This document shows, piece after piece, positions 32,740 to 40,543 of a DNA stretch of 64,000 nt (positions are counted from its first letter, which is position 1; the number at the start of each line of letters is the position of its first letter). The stretch is from an uncultured Erythrobacter sp. (GTDB lineage Bacteria; Pseudomonadota; Alphaproteobacteria; Sphingomonadales; Sphingomonadaceae): the NCBI GenBank assembly GCA_947499095.1, contig CANMMR010000002.1, positions 310,001-374,000 of the forward strand. Reading direction: 5' to 3'. The translations under genes were made by a program, and so were the position numbers. The notes under the pieces were generated by a model. The model had not been told where the DNA came from, did not search any database, and was given only the letters and a program-made list of their open reading frames with translations.

Positions 32740-33930
32740 TCAATTTCGGGTATTCGCTCCAATGGGAACAATCTCCGCGCCACCGGTGCCCATCACGAAA
32801 CCAGCCCAAGTGTTCATCAGTTCGCGTCGCTTGTCGAAGAAGTCGGTGCGGCGATATGCGGCTTCCACGGCCTTGGGAACGGTGTGGGCCAGGGCTGCTT
32901 CCGCAACCTCTCCGGGAAGGCTCGTTTGTTCGGCTGCCCAGTCGCGGAAAGTCGAGCGGAAGCCGTGCACTGTGCAGGGCACCTTCATATCGCGCAGGAC
33001 CTTAGTTAGCGTCATGTTGCTCAACTCGTTTCCGTTGCCAGCCGGAAAGATCAGGTCGGTTCCGGCTTGGCTGATTGCTGCCATTTCGCGGAACAGCGCG
33101 AGGGCGGCTGGCGGAAGCGGGATACGATGCAGTTTGCGGGCTTTCATGCGGTCGGCAAGGATGGTCCACACAGCGGCGTCCAGATCGACCTCATTCCACG
33201 TTGCACCGCGCACTTCACCACTGCGTGTCGCGGTCAGGATCGCTGCGCGCAGCGCCAGCGCACCCATGCCACGCTTGTCCACCAGCCGCGCCATGAGGGC
33301 TGGCAGTTCGGAATAGGGCAGGGCCTCAAAGTTCCCGCGCTTCGGCTGCGCTGGCAATCGGTCGGCTACGGCTGGCCCAAGCGTCCCAATGAACAACGCG
33401 CCATCGGGGCGGGCAAAGCGCAAGGTGCGAATAATGAGGCTCCTCACCTTGCGAGCGGTTTCAGGCTTGCGGGTCCAGATCGGGCGCAGGCACCTGGCGA
33501 TGGCGTCCGCATCGATGCTCTGCACCTGCAACTTGCCAAGGGCTGGAAAGGCATAAGACTTTAGCTGAGACAGGCTTTGACGTCGCTTTGCATCTGAAAT
33601 CTTCGCATCGGCAGACTTCGCTGCAAGGAAGTCCAGTGCAGCCTCGCGAAATGTGCGGGTCATTTCCTTTGGTGGCCTCAGTGCCAGATGAGGGTCGCGG
33701 CCAGCAATCAGCGCCGCCTTCACCAATGATGCCTTTTCACGAGCCTCGCTCAAGCCCACAGCGCGCAGACTACCAAGACCAAACTCGCGGCGTTTGCCGT
33801 TATTCTGCACCCGTGCAACCCAGCTTGCCTGGCCGGAATCGCGCACGAACAGGATCAATCCGTCGCCATCGTGATGACGTCCCGGTTTGTTGAGGGCTGC
33901 CTTTACGTGTGCCTGGGTCAGCTTGCCCAT
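32740..33930 (-). CDS. int: tyrosine-type site-specific integrase (P4-like)
   Basis: This 396-residue recombinase has an N-terminal arm-binding domain of the P4/CP4-57 type (HHDGDGLILFVR), a core-binding domain (about 90-180) and a catalytic domain. The active-site residues Arg236 (TATRSGEVRG), His322 and Arg325 (HGFRSTFRDW), His349 (ALAHTV) and Tyr359 are all present, so the enzyme is probably active. It lies beside tRNA-Asn, whose 3' end is the insertion target, and reads away from it. GAGG precedes the ATG. The paired GTTCCCCCA repeats just upstream may be arm sites and could also mediate autoregulation. Confidence 0.94.
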   Translation of the reverse strand: MGKLTQAHVKAALNKPGRHHDGDGLILFVRDSGQASWVARVQNNGKRREFGLGSLRAVGLSEAREKASLVKAALIAGRDPHLALRPPKEMTRTFREAALDFLAAKSADAKISDAKRRQSLSQLKSYAFPALGKLQVQSIDADAIARCLRPIWTRKPETARKVRSLIIRTLRFARPDGALFIGTLGPAVADRLPAQPKRGNFEALPYSELPALMARLVDKRGMGALALRAAILTATRSGEVRGATWNEVDLDAAVWTILADRMKARKLHRIPLPPAALALFREMAAISQAGTDLIFPAGNGNELSNMTLTKVLRDMKVPCTVHGFRSTFRDWAAEQTSLPGEVAEAALAHTVPKAVEAAYRRTDFFDKRRELMNTWAGFVMGTGGAEIVPIGANTRN

Positions 33931-33957
33931 ACATGCCTCGCAGTTAGACTATGAGGT

Positions 33958-33978
33958 GTTCCCCCATTTAGTCCCCCA
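33958..33978 (+). repeat. paired GTTCCCCCA repeat, right end (candidate integrase arm sites)
   Basis: GTTCCCCCA at 33958-33966 and GTCCCCCA at 33971-33978 match the left-end pair in sequence, orientation and spacing. They lie between the integrase start and the tRNA-Asn attachment site, about 115 bases from the latter. Confidence 0.6.
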
Positions 33979-34093
33979 CCAATAGCGCGAAACAGCACGC
34001 GCGGCAACGAATGCATGCGCGCGTCTGCGAACAAGTTTTCCTAGGAAATAAGAAGGTTTTCCGGTCGCGAGCGATTGGCTGCGAAATGGAAAA

Positions 34094-34168
34094 TGGCTCC
34101 CCGAGTTGGATTCGAACCAACGACCAAGTGATTAACAGTCACCTACTCTACCGCTGAGCTATCGGGGA
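34094..34168 (-). tRNA. tRNA-Asn (anticodon GTT), integration target
   Basis: On the minus strand a full cloverleaf can be folded: acceptor TCCCCGA paired with TCGGGGA, D-arm GCTCAGCGGTAGAG, anticodon loop CTGTTAA with GTT, T-arm with GGTTCGAATCC, discriminator G and an encoded CCA (34094-34096). Its 3' end faces the island and forms the proximal attachment site, sharing GAAAATGGCTCC and GAGTTGGA with the distal copy at 24144-24163. Confidence 0.96.
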
Positions 34169-34263
34169 GCAGCCCGTTAGGCAGGCCGCGCGTATATGGG
34201 GGCGATTCCGGTTTTGCAAGCGGGCAATTGGCAAAAATTCGCAGCTCTCGCGAGCCGTGGCGC

Positions 34264-35043
34264 TCAGACTACGAATTGCTCCGCGACAATGCGTTCGTCG
34301 AGGGCGTGGCCGGGATCGAACAGCAGAGTCAATTCGCTGTCCTGAGCGATCTCCAGGCTGACTTCGGCGACGTCGCGCAGTTCTTTCTGATCGGCCACCG
34401 CACTAACCGGGCGCTTGTTGGGCTCGTTCACGCGAAAGGTCACCCGGCTACGGTCCGGTAGAATCGCGCCCTTCCAGCGCCTCGGCCGGAAGGCCGAGAT
34501 CGGGGTCAGGGCGAGCAAGTGCGAATCCAGCGGCAGAATCGGGCCGTCGGCCGACAGGTTGTACGCGGTGGAGCCTGCTGGGGTCGCCAAAAGTACCCCG
34601 TCGCAGACCAGTTCCTTGATCCGCGCCTTGCCGTCCACGCTGACCTCGATCTTCGCGGTCTGGCGTGTTTCGCGCAGCAGCGAGACCTCGTTGATGGCAC
34701 AAAAGCGGTGCTGCGTCCCGTCCTGTGTGGTGGCTTGCATCGACAGGGGAGAGATCGTGACCGGCTTGGCCCTGCCGATGCGAGCCAGCAATGTGTCGGG
34801 ATTACGGTTGCGATTCATGAGAAAACCCACGGTGCCGACGTTCAGGCCATAGACCGGGATTACACGGTCACTGTCCAGCATCGCATGCAAGGTTTGCAGC
34901 ATGAAGCCATCGCCCCCCAGCACGACGGCAGCGTCGGCCTCATCGATGGGAACCCAATCGGCGATACCGCGAAAACCGACGGCGGCCTCCTGCGCGCGCT
35001 CGGTGTCCGATACCAGCAAAGCCAGGCGGCGATATTCGGTCAT
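34264..35043 (-). CDS. nadK: NAD kinase
   Basis: This 259-residue protein phosphorylates NAD to NADP. The GGDG motif (VVLGGDGFML, residues 43-46), the INEVSLLRE segment and TPAGSTAYNLSADGPIL are diagnostic. The frame is open ten codons further upstream, but MTEYRRLALLVSD from the ATG at 35043 is the family-like start. It is divergent from the EAL-domain gene over 130 bases and is the first backbone gene to the right of the tRNA carrying the island. Confidence 0.95.
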   Translation of the reverse strand: MTEYRRLALLVSDTERAQEAAVGFRGIADWVPIDEADAAVVLGGDGFMLQTLHAMLDSDRVIPVYGLNVGTVGFLMNRNRNPDTLLARIGRAKPVTISPLSMQATTQDGTQHRFCAINEVSLLRETRQTAKIEVSVDGKARIKELVCDGVLLATPAGSTAYNLSADGPILPLDSHLLALTPISAFRPRRWKGAILPDRSRVTFRVNEPNKRPVSAVADQKELRDVAEVSLEIAQDSELTLLFDPGHALDERIVAEQFVV

Positions 35044-35173
35044 GGTGCGGCGCGTGCTCCGTTCCGCAGGCATATCGCCCGGTTCGGCGCGCTACCTATG
35101 GCCGCCCGTCCCATTTGGCAACAGAGCCAAATGACTGGATTAAATCGAGAGCAAAGGGGATAGGAACGTTCCC

Positions 35174-36496
35174 ATGGCGACGCTGCCCCAAGACGATACA
35201 AGAGAGTCCCGCGATAGCCTGACCGGCCTTGCCGATCTGGAGGAAGCACGCGCGACCATTGGACGGTGGCAGCGCGAGTGGCCGCGGGACACTATCCCGT
35301 GTCCGATCCATGCGATGATGATCACGCTCGGCCGGTTCGATACCGTCAACGTGGCTTTCGGCGAAAGCGCGGGCGACGGCGCGCTGGTCGAAGTGGCGCA
35401 GCGGATCAAGCATTTCGCGGCCGACGAACTCGACAGCATGGCGTGGCTGGCAGCGCGGATCAGTGGCGGGAGTTTCCTTCTACTGTCGCGCCAACAGTGC
35501 AGCCGTGAACGCTGGGAATGGCTCGCCGAAGCACTGGCCGATGCGATCGCCATGCCGATCGCCAGCCCGGGAGACGATGTCGGTAGCTTGCGCCTGTGGC
35601 CGCGCGTCGTCTTGTTGCGCGCAACGGAAGACGATTCTCCGGAGCGGATTTTCGATCGATTGTCCGAGATGGCGAACCGCATGCGGCAGGGGCAGGGGCG
35701 CAGGATAGACTGGTCGAGCGGAGAGATCGAACTGTCGGGCCGCTCGTTCCGCGATCTCGAGGCCGATTTGCTCGCTGCGATCGACAAGGACGAGATCGAG
35801 ATACTCTTCCAGGCGCAGTATGCGCTGGCAGACGACAGGATAATCGGGGCCGAGGCGCTGGCGAGGTGGCACCATCCCACCATCGGGCGCGTCGGGGCGG
35901 GATCGCTGTTCCAGATTGCCGAGCGCGCGGATCATGTTGCGCATCTTTCGCGCCATATCGCACAGAGGGCGCTGGAGCAGGCGGTGCATTGGCCCGAGCA
36001 TCTGCGGCTTTCGCTCAACATCACGCCAGCCGATCTTGCCGCCGACAGTTTCGCCATGGAGTTTGCCCGCTTGGCGGAGCGGATCGGCTTATCCATGTCG
36101 CGCATCACGCTGGAAATCATCGAGCAGGTCCTGCTCGCCGATCTCGACAGGGTCGGACACGTGCTCGACCAACTCAAGATTTTCGACATCCGCCTGGCGC
36201 TCGACGATTTCGGCGCGGGCTTCTGCAACTTCCGCTATCTCAAGGTGCTGCCGATCGACTGCATCAAGCTCGATCGCTCGATGATCGACGGTGTTCTGGA
36301 GGACGAACGCGACCTTGCGGTCTTTCGCGCCATCATCGCGATGGCCAGCGCGCTGGATCTCGCGGTCGTGGTGGAAGGCGTGGAGAAGGAAGAGCAGCGC
36401 GCCCTGATTGCCGCAGAGGGCTGCGAATATTACCAGGGCTTCCTGCGCGCCGAACCCATGACAGCGCAGGAATTTCTCAAGCTGGCAGCGGCTTAG
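35174..36496 (+). CDS. cyclic-di-GMP phosphodiesterase with degenerate GGDEF and intact EAL domain
   Basis: The 440-residue protein has an N-terminal GGDEF-like fold in which the catalytic motif reads SGGSF (97-101), so it should not make c-di-GMP. The C-terminal EAL domain looks active: EAL at 227-229, SLNITP, LEIIEQ, LDDFGAGF, IKLDRS, EGVE and YYQGF supply the metal- and substrate-binding residues. It should hydrolyse c-di-GMP to pGpG. There is no membrane segment or obvious sensory domain before the GGDEF part. It converges on mfd with a four-base overlap of stop codons. Confidence 0.92.
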   Translation: MATLPQDDTRESRDSLTGLADLEEARATIGRWQREWPRDTIPCPIHAMMITLGRFDTVNVAFGESAGDGALVEVAQRIKHFAADELDSMAWLAARISGGSFLLLSRQQCSRERWEWLAEALADAIAMPIASPGDDVGSLRLWPRVVLLRATEDDSPERIFDRLSEMANRMRQGQGRRIDWSSGEIELSGRSFRDLEADLLAAIDKDEIEILFQAQYALADDRIIGAEALARWHHPTIGRVGAGSLFQIAERADHVAHLSRHIAQRALEQAVHWPEHLRLSLNITPADLAADSFAMEFARLAERIGLSMSRITLEIIEQVLLADLDRVGHVLDQLKIFDIRLALDDFGAGFCNFRYLKVLPIDCIKLDRSMIDGVLEDERDLAVFRAIIAMASALDLAVVVEGVEKEEQRALIAAEGCEYYQGFLRAEPMTAQEFLKLAAA

Positions 36497-39400
36497 GCCG
36501 CCTTCTTCTCGCGGCTTTGTGCTTTCCGCACGATCCCCGATAGCCCCTTCGTCAATTGGAACAGGCCATTAAGCCTGCTTTCCGGCGAGTTCCAGGCGCG
36601 GCTGATGACGAGCTTCATGTCGGGCCGGAGCTTGGCCGTGCCCTGCAAGCGGTCGACATAAGAGATGAGGCCGGGCCCGTCTGGGAAATCGTCATTGTGG
36701 AACGTCACCAGCGTGCCTTGCGCGCCGACGTCGATCTTGGCGATGTTCGCCTCGATGGCCTGATGCTTGATCTCTATCAGGCGGACGAGGTTTGCGGTCG
36801 CGGCAGGTAGGTCGCCGAAACGGTCGATCATCTCGGCGGCAAGCGCCTCGATTTCCGCCTTGTCCTCGGCATCGTTGAGGCGGCGGTAGAGCGCCATCCG
36901 GACGGCGAGGTCCGGCACGTAATCCTCCGGAATCATGATCGGGGCATCGACCGTGATTTGTGGACTGACCCGCTCCGGCTTGGCTTCAAGGCCCAGTTCC
37001 CCGGCCTTGGCTGCAAGGATCGCGTCCTCCAGCATCGACTGGTAAAGCTCGAAGCCAACCTCACGGATGTGGCCGGACTGTTCGTCGCCCAGGAGATTGC
37101 CTGCGCCGCGAATGTCGAGGTCGTGGCTCGCCAGCTGGAAGCCCGCGCCGAGGCTGTCGAGATCGCCCAGGACTTTCAGCCGTTTCTCGGCGACCTCGCT
37201 CAATTGTGTGTCGGCAGCATAGGTGAGGTAGGCATAGGCGCGCAGCTTCGAGCGGCCCACGCGGCCACGCAACTGATAGAGCTGGGCAAGGCCGAAGATG
37301 TCGGCGCGGTGGATGATAATCGTGTTCGCGCTCGGCAAATCGAGGCCGCTTTCGACAATCGTGGTCGCCAGCAACACATCGTATTTGCCGTCGTAGAAGG
37401 CGCTCATCCGCTCCTCGATTTCGCCCGCGTTCATCTGGCCGTGCGCGGCGACGAACTTTACCCCTGGCACGTTTTCATGGAGCCAGTCCGACACCTGCTC
37501 CATGTCGGAAATGCGCGGCACGACGATGAAGCTTTGGCCGCCGCGATGGTGTTCGCGCAGCAGCGCCTCGCGCATCACCATGTCATCCCATTCCATCACG
37601 TAAGTGCGGACGGCGAGACGGTCGACCGGCGGGGTCTGGATGGTGGAAAGTTCGCGCAGGCCTGTCATCGCCATCTGCAGCGTACGCGGGATCGGCGTGG
37701 CGGTCAGCGTCAGCATGTGCACATCGGCGCGCAGCTGTTTGAGCTTTTCCTTGTGGGTCACGCCAAAGCGCTGTTCTTCGTCCACGATCACGAGGCCGAG
37801 GTTCTTGAACTTCGTCTGCTTGGACAGGATCGCGTGCGTCCCGACAACAATGTCGACGTCGCCATTTTCCAGCCCCTCGCGTGTGTCCTTCGTTTCTTTC
37901 GAACCCACGAGCCGAGACAGCCGCCCGACCTTCAAGGGAAAGCCGCCAAAGCGCTGGCTGAAATTCTCGAAATGCTGGCGGGCGAGCAGGGTTGTGGGGG
38001 CTACCACGGCGACCTGCTGGCCGTTCATCGCGGCGACGAAGGCAGCGCGGAGGGCGACCTCGGTCTTGCCGAAGCCGACATCGCCGCACACCAGCCGGTC
38101 CATCGGCCTGCCGCTTTCGAGATCACGCAGCACGTCCTCGATCGCGCGCTCCTGATCGTCGGTTTCCTCGTATTGGAAGCGGTCGAGGAACTGGTTGTAT
38201 GGGCCGTCCTCAACTTCCAGCACCGGCGCCTTCTTCAGCGCGCGCTGGGCGGCGACCTGCATCAGTTCGCCGGCAATCTCGCGGATGCGCTCCTTCAGGC
38301 GGGCGCGTCGCTTCTGCCATGCCTCTCCGCCGAGCTTGTCCAGTTGCACGGCCTCTTCGGAGGAGCCGTAGCGGCTGAGAACGTCGATATTCTCGACCGG
38401 GATGAACAGTTTGTCGCCGCCGCGATATTCCAGCTGGACGCAGTCATGCTTCGACTTGCCGACCGGGATAGGTTCGAGACCGAGATACTTGCCGATGCCA
38501 TGCTCTGTGTGGACGATCAGATCGCCGACGCTGAGCGCCTGGAGCTCGGCGAGGAAGGCGTCGGCATCCTTGCGCTTGCGCTTGCGGCGCACCAGCCGAT
38601 CGCCGAGAATGTCCTGCTCGGTCAGCAACTCCAGCTCGTCGTTGGCGAAACTTGCCTCGACGGGGAGGATCATCGCCGAGGGCTTACCCTTGGCCGACTG
38701 GCCGAGCGCTTCCTGCCAGCTGTCGGCCAATTGCACCGCAACTCCGGCTTCTCCGAGGATCGAGGCGATGCGCGAGCGGCTGCCCTTGGAATAGGTCGCC
38801 AGCAGCGGGCGCTTGCCGGCCTTGCCGATGGCTTTCAAATGGTCGGCCAGCACCGGATAGACATTGTCGCCGCGCGCGCGCTCGGGAGCGAAATCGCGGC
38901 CCGAGCGAAAGCCGAAGTCGATGACCTTGTCGCTTTCCGGTTCGCCGAAACTGGTCGCGCGGTGGGCGGGCGCATCGGCGAGGGCGGACTTGAATTCGTC
39001 TTCGGTGAGGTAGAGCGCGTCGGGTTTCAGCGGGCGGTAGTTGCCCTTCGCCTGACCGCTGATCGCGGTGCGCTGGTCATGATAGTCGCCGATATCCTTC
39101 AGCCGCTCTTCCGCTGCGGCAAGCGAGGCGTTGTCGATCACCACGACGTCATCCTTGCCGAGGTGATCGAACAGCGTGACCAGCTTGTCCTCGAACAGCG
39201 GCAGCCAGTGCTCCATGCCGGCGAGCCTGCGCCCCTCGCTGACCGCTTCGTATAGCGGGTCCTGCGTGGCATTGGCACCGAACATCTCGCGATAGCGGCT
39301 ACGGAAGCGCTTGATGCTGTCCTCGTCCAGTAGCGCTTCGCTGGCCGGTAGCAGCAGATGGTTGGAGAGCCGCCCGGTGCTCATCTGGGTGGTTGGATCG

Positions 39401-39984
39401 AAGCTGCGCAGGCTTTCCAGTTCGTCCCCGAAGAAGTCGAGCCGCAGCGCCTCGTCCAGCCCGCTGGGGAAGACGTCGACGATCGATCCGCGGATGGCAT
39501 AGTCGCCCTTGTCGATGACCGTATCGGTCCGGCTGTAGCCCTGCTTTTGCAGGAGCAGCGACAGGCTCTCGCGGCCGATCTCCGTGCCCGGCTTGAACTC
39601 CCGCACACTCTCGCGAATGCGGAAAGGGGTGAGCACGCGGTGGAGCACGGCGTTGGCTGTCGTCACGACCAGCTGTGCCTTCGCCTTGCCGGTCTGGAGC
39701 CGGTGAAGGGCAGCGAGGCGCCGCGCGCTGATCGACAGGGCGGGGCTGGCACGGTCGTAAGGCAGCGAGTCCCACGCCGGGAACTCGATCACTTCCAGCT
39801 CGGGTGCAAAGAAGGCCGCGGCGTCGACGATCCCGCGCATCGCGGCATCATCAGGCGCGATGAAGACCGCGCGCCCGGTGCTGGCCCGCGCCAAATCGGC
39901 CATCACCAAGGGCTGCGCGCCGCGCGCGACCTGCGCCAGCGTGAGCGGACTATCGGCTTTCAGGATACGGGAAAGGTCGGGCAT
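36493..39984 (-). CDS. mfd: transcription-repair coupling factor
   Basis: This 1163-residue DNA translocase removes stalled RNA polymerase and recruits UvrA. It has the UvrB-like N-terminal module, the RNA-polymerase-interacting region (GDLIVHTEHGIGKYLG), RecG-like helicase motifs with Walker A GDVGFGKT near 634-641 and DEEQRFGV, and the C-terminal autoinhibitory region. The frame remains open about 86 codons upstream, but MPDLSRILKADSPL from the ATG at 39984, with CAGGA seven bases ahead, gives the usual length. sdhE lies upstream on the same strand. Confidence 0.96.
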   Translation of the reverse strand: MPDLSRILKADSPLTLAQVARGAQPLVMADLARASTGRAVFIAPDDAAMRGIVDAAAFFAPELEVIEFPAWDSLPYDRASPALSISARRLAALHRLQTGKAKAQLVVTTANAVLHRVLTPFRIRESVREFKPGTEIGRESLSLLLQKQGYSRTDTVIDKGDYAIRGSIVDVFPSGLDEALRLDFFGDELESLRSFDPTTQMSTGRLSNHLLLPASEALLDEDSIKRFRSRYREMFGANATQDPLYEAVSEGRRLAGMEHWLPLFEDKLVTLFDHLGKDDVVVIDNASLAAAEERLKDIGDYHDQRTAISGQAKGNYRPLKPDALYLTEDEFKSALADAPAHRATSFGEPESDKVIDFGFRSGRDFAPERARGDNVYPVLADHLKAIGKAGKRPLLATYSKGSRSRIASILGEAGVAVQLADSWQEALGQSAKGKPSAMILPVEASFANDELELLTEQDILGDRLVRRKRKRKDADAFLAELQALSVGDLIVHTEHGIGKYLGLEPIPVGKSKHDCVQLEYRGGDKLFIPVENIDVLSRYGSSEEAVQLDKLGGEAWQKRRARLKERIREIAGELMQVAAQRALKKAPVLEVEDGPYNQFLDRFQYEETDDQERAIEDVLRDLESGRPMDRLVCGDVGFGKTEVALRAAFVAAMNGQQVAVVAPTTLLARQHFENFSQRFGGFPLKVGRLSRLVGSKETKDTREGLENGDVDIVVGTHAILSKQTKFKNLGLVIVDEEQRFGVTHKEKLKQLRADVHMLTLTATPIPRTLQMAMTGLRELSTIQTPPVDRLAVRTYVMEWDDMVMREALLREHHRGGQSFIVVPRISDMEQVSDWLHENVPGVKFVAAHGQMNAGEIEERMSAFYDGKYDVLLATTIVESGLDLPSANTIIIHRADIFGLAQLYQLRGRVGRSKLRAYAYLTYAADTQLSEVAEKRLKVLGDLDSLGAGFQLASHDLDIRGAGNLLGDEQSGHIREVGFELYQSMLEDAILAAKAGELGLEAKPERVSPQITVDAPIMIPEDYVPDLAVRMALYRRLNDAEDKAEIEALAAEMIDRFGDLPAATANLVRLIEIKHQAIEANIAKIDVGAQGTLVTFHNDDFPDGPGLISYVDRLQGTAKLRPDMKLVISRAWNSPESRLNGLFQLTKGLSGIVRKAQSREKKAA

Positions 39985-40103
39985 CGGGATCCTGTCATCG
40001 GGGGGGCGCAGCCTCTCGCACACGCACGATTGCCCCCTGCCCGGTCGGGAAGGGGGTGCTTCAGTAATACGTCGAATGCGAGATAGTGCCCGCAGGCGGC
40101 CCG

Positions 40104-40382
40104 TCAACGCGGAATGTCGACGTAATCGAGTTCCTGCATCGCTTCCATCAACTCGCTCTGGAAGCGCGGCGGGGTCGGCTGGGTCTTGAGCGCCCAGGCC
40201 ATGACATCCACATCGTCTTCCTCGAGCAGCATTTCGAACCAAGCGAGCTCTTCTTCGGACCAGTCCGCGCTGTAGCGATCGAAAAAGCCGCCGATCATGT
40301 AGTCGGCCTCGCGCGTGCCGCGGTGCCAGGCTCGAAACTTCGCGCGCTGCTTGCGGCCATCGAAGGTGAGCATTTCGGGCAT
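40104..40382 (-). CDS. sdhE: FAD assembly factor SdhE (succinate dehydrogenase assembly factor 2)
   Basis: This 92-residue protein has the RGTREADYMIGGFF segment that corresponds to the conserved RGxxE motif of SdhE/Sdh5 and the acidic WFEMLLEEDD stretch that follows. SdhE promotes covalent flavinylation of the succinate dehydrogenase flavoprotein. It lies between recG (divergent) and mfd (same strand), an order I recall from other alphaproteobacteria. About 120 bases separate it from mfd, so co-transcription is likely but not shown. Confidence 0.9.
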   Translation of the reverse strand: MPEMLTFDGRKQRAKFRAWHRGTREADYMIGGFFDRYSADWSEEELAWFEMLLEEDDVDVMAWALKTQPTPPRFQSELMEAMQELDYVDIPR

Positions 40383-40420
40383 GGGAAGCGATTAGGGCAC
40401 GAATCGCGGCCTTTCAACAG

Positions 40421-40517
40421 TCATTGCGAGCGAAGCGAAGCAATCCATCGTCCGACGCCTGAGCTGTGGACAGCCTTAAAGATGGACTGCCGCGTCGCCT
40501 ACGGCTCCTCGCAATGA
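40421..40517. repeat. REP-like palindromic intergenic repeat
   Basis: TCATTGCGAG (40421-40430) and CTCGCAATGA (40508-40517) are perfect inverted ends of a 97-bp element. Imperfect inner arms are also seen (GAAGCAATCCATCG against GATGGACTGCCGCG). The element fills most of the gap between sdhE and recG. It has the look of the dispersed non-coding repeats containing CATTGCGAG known from several bacterial genomes. Confidence 0.7.
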
Positions 40518-40543
40518 CGGGCGGAAATTGGTAGCGATCGGCC

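Noticed and set aside
36958..39255. 765-codon plus-strand open frame
   Set aside because: It lies antisense to mfd and has no recognisable domain; it is a by-product of codon bias.
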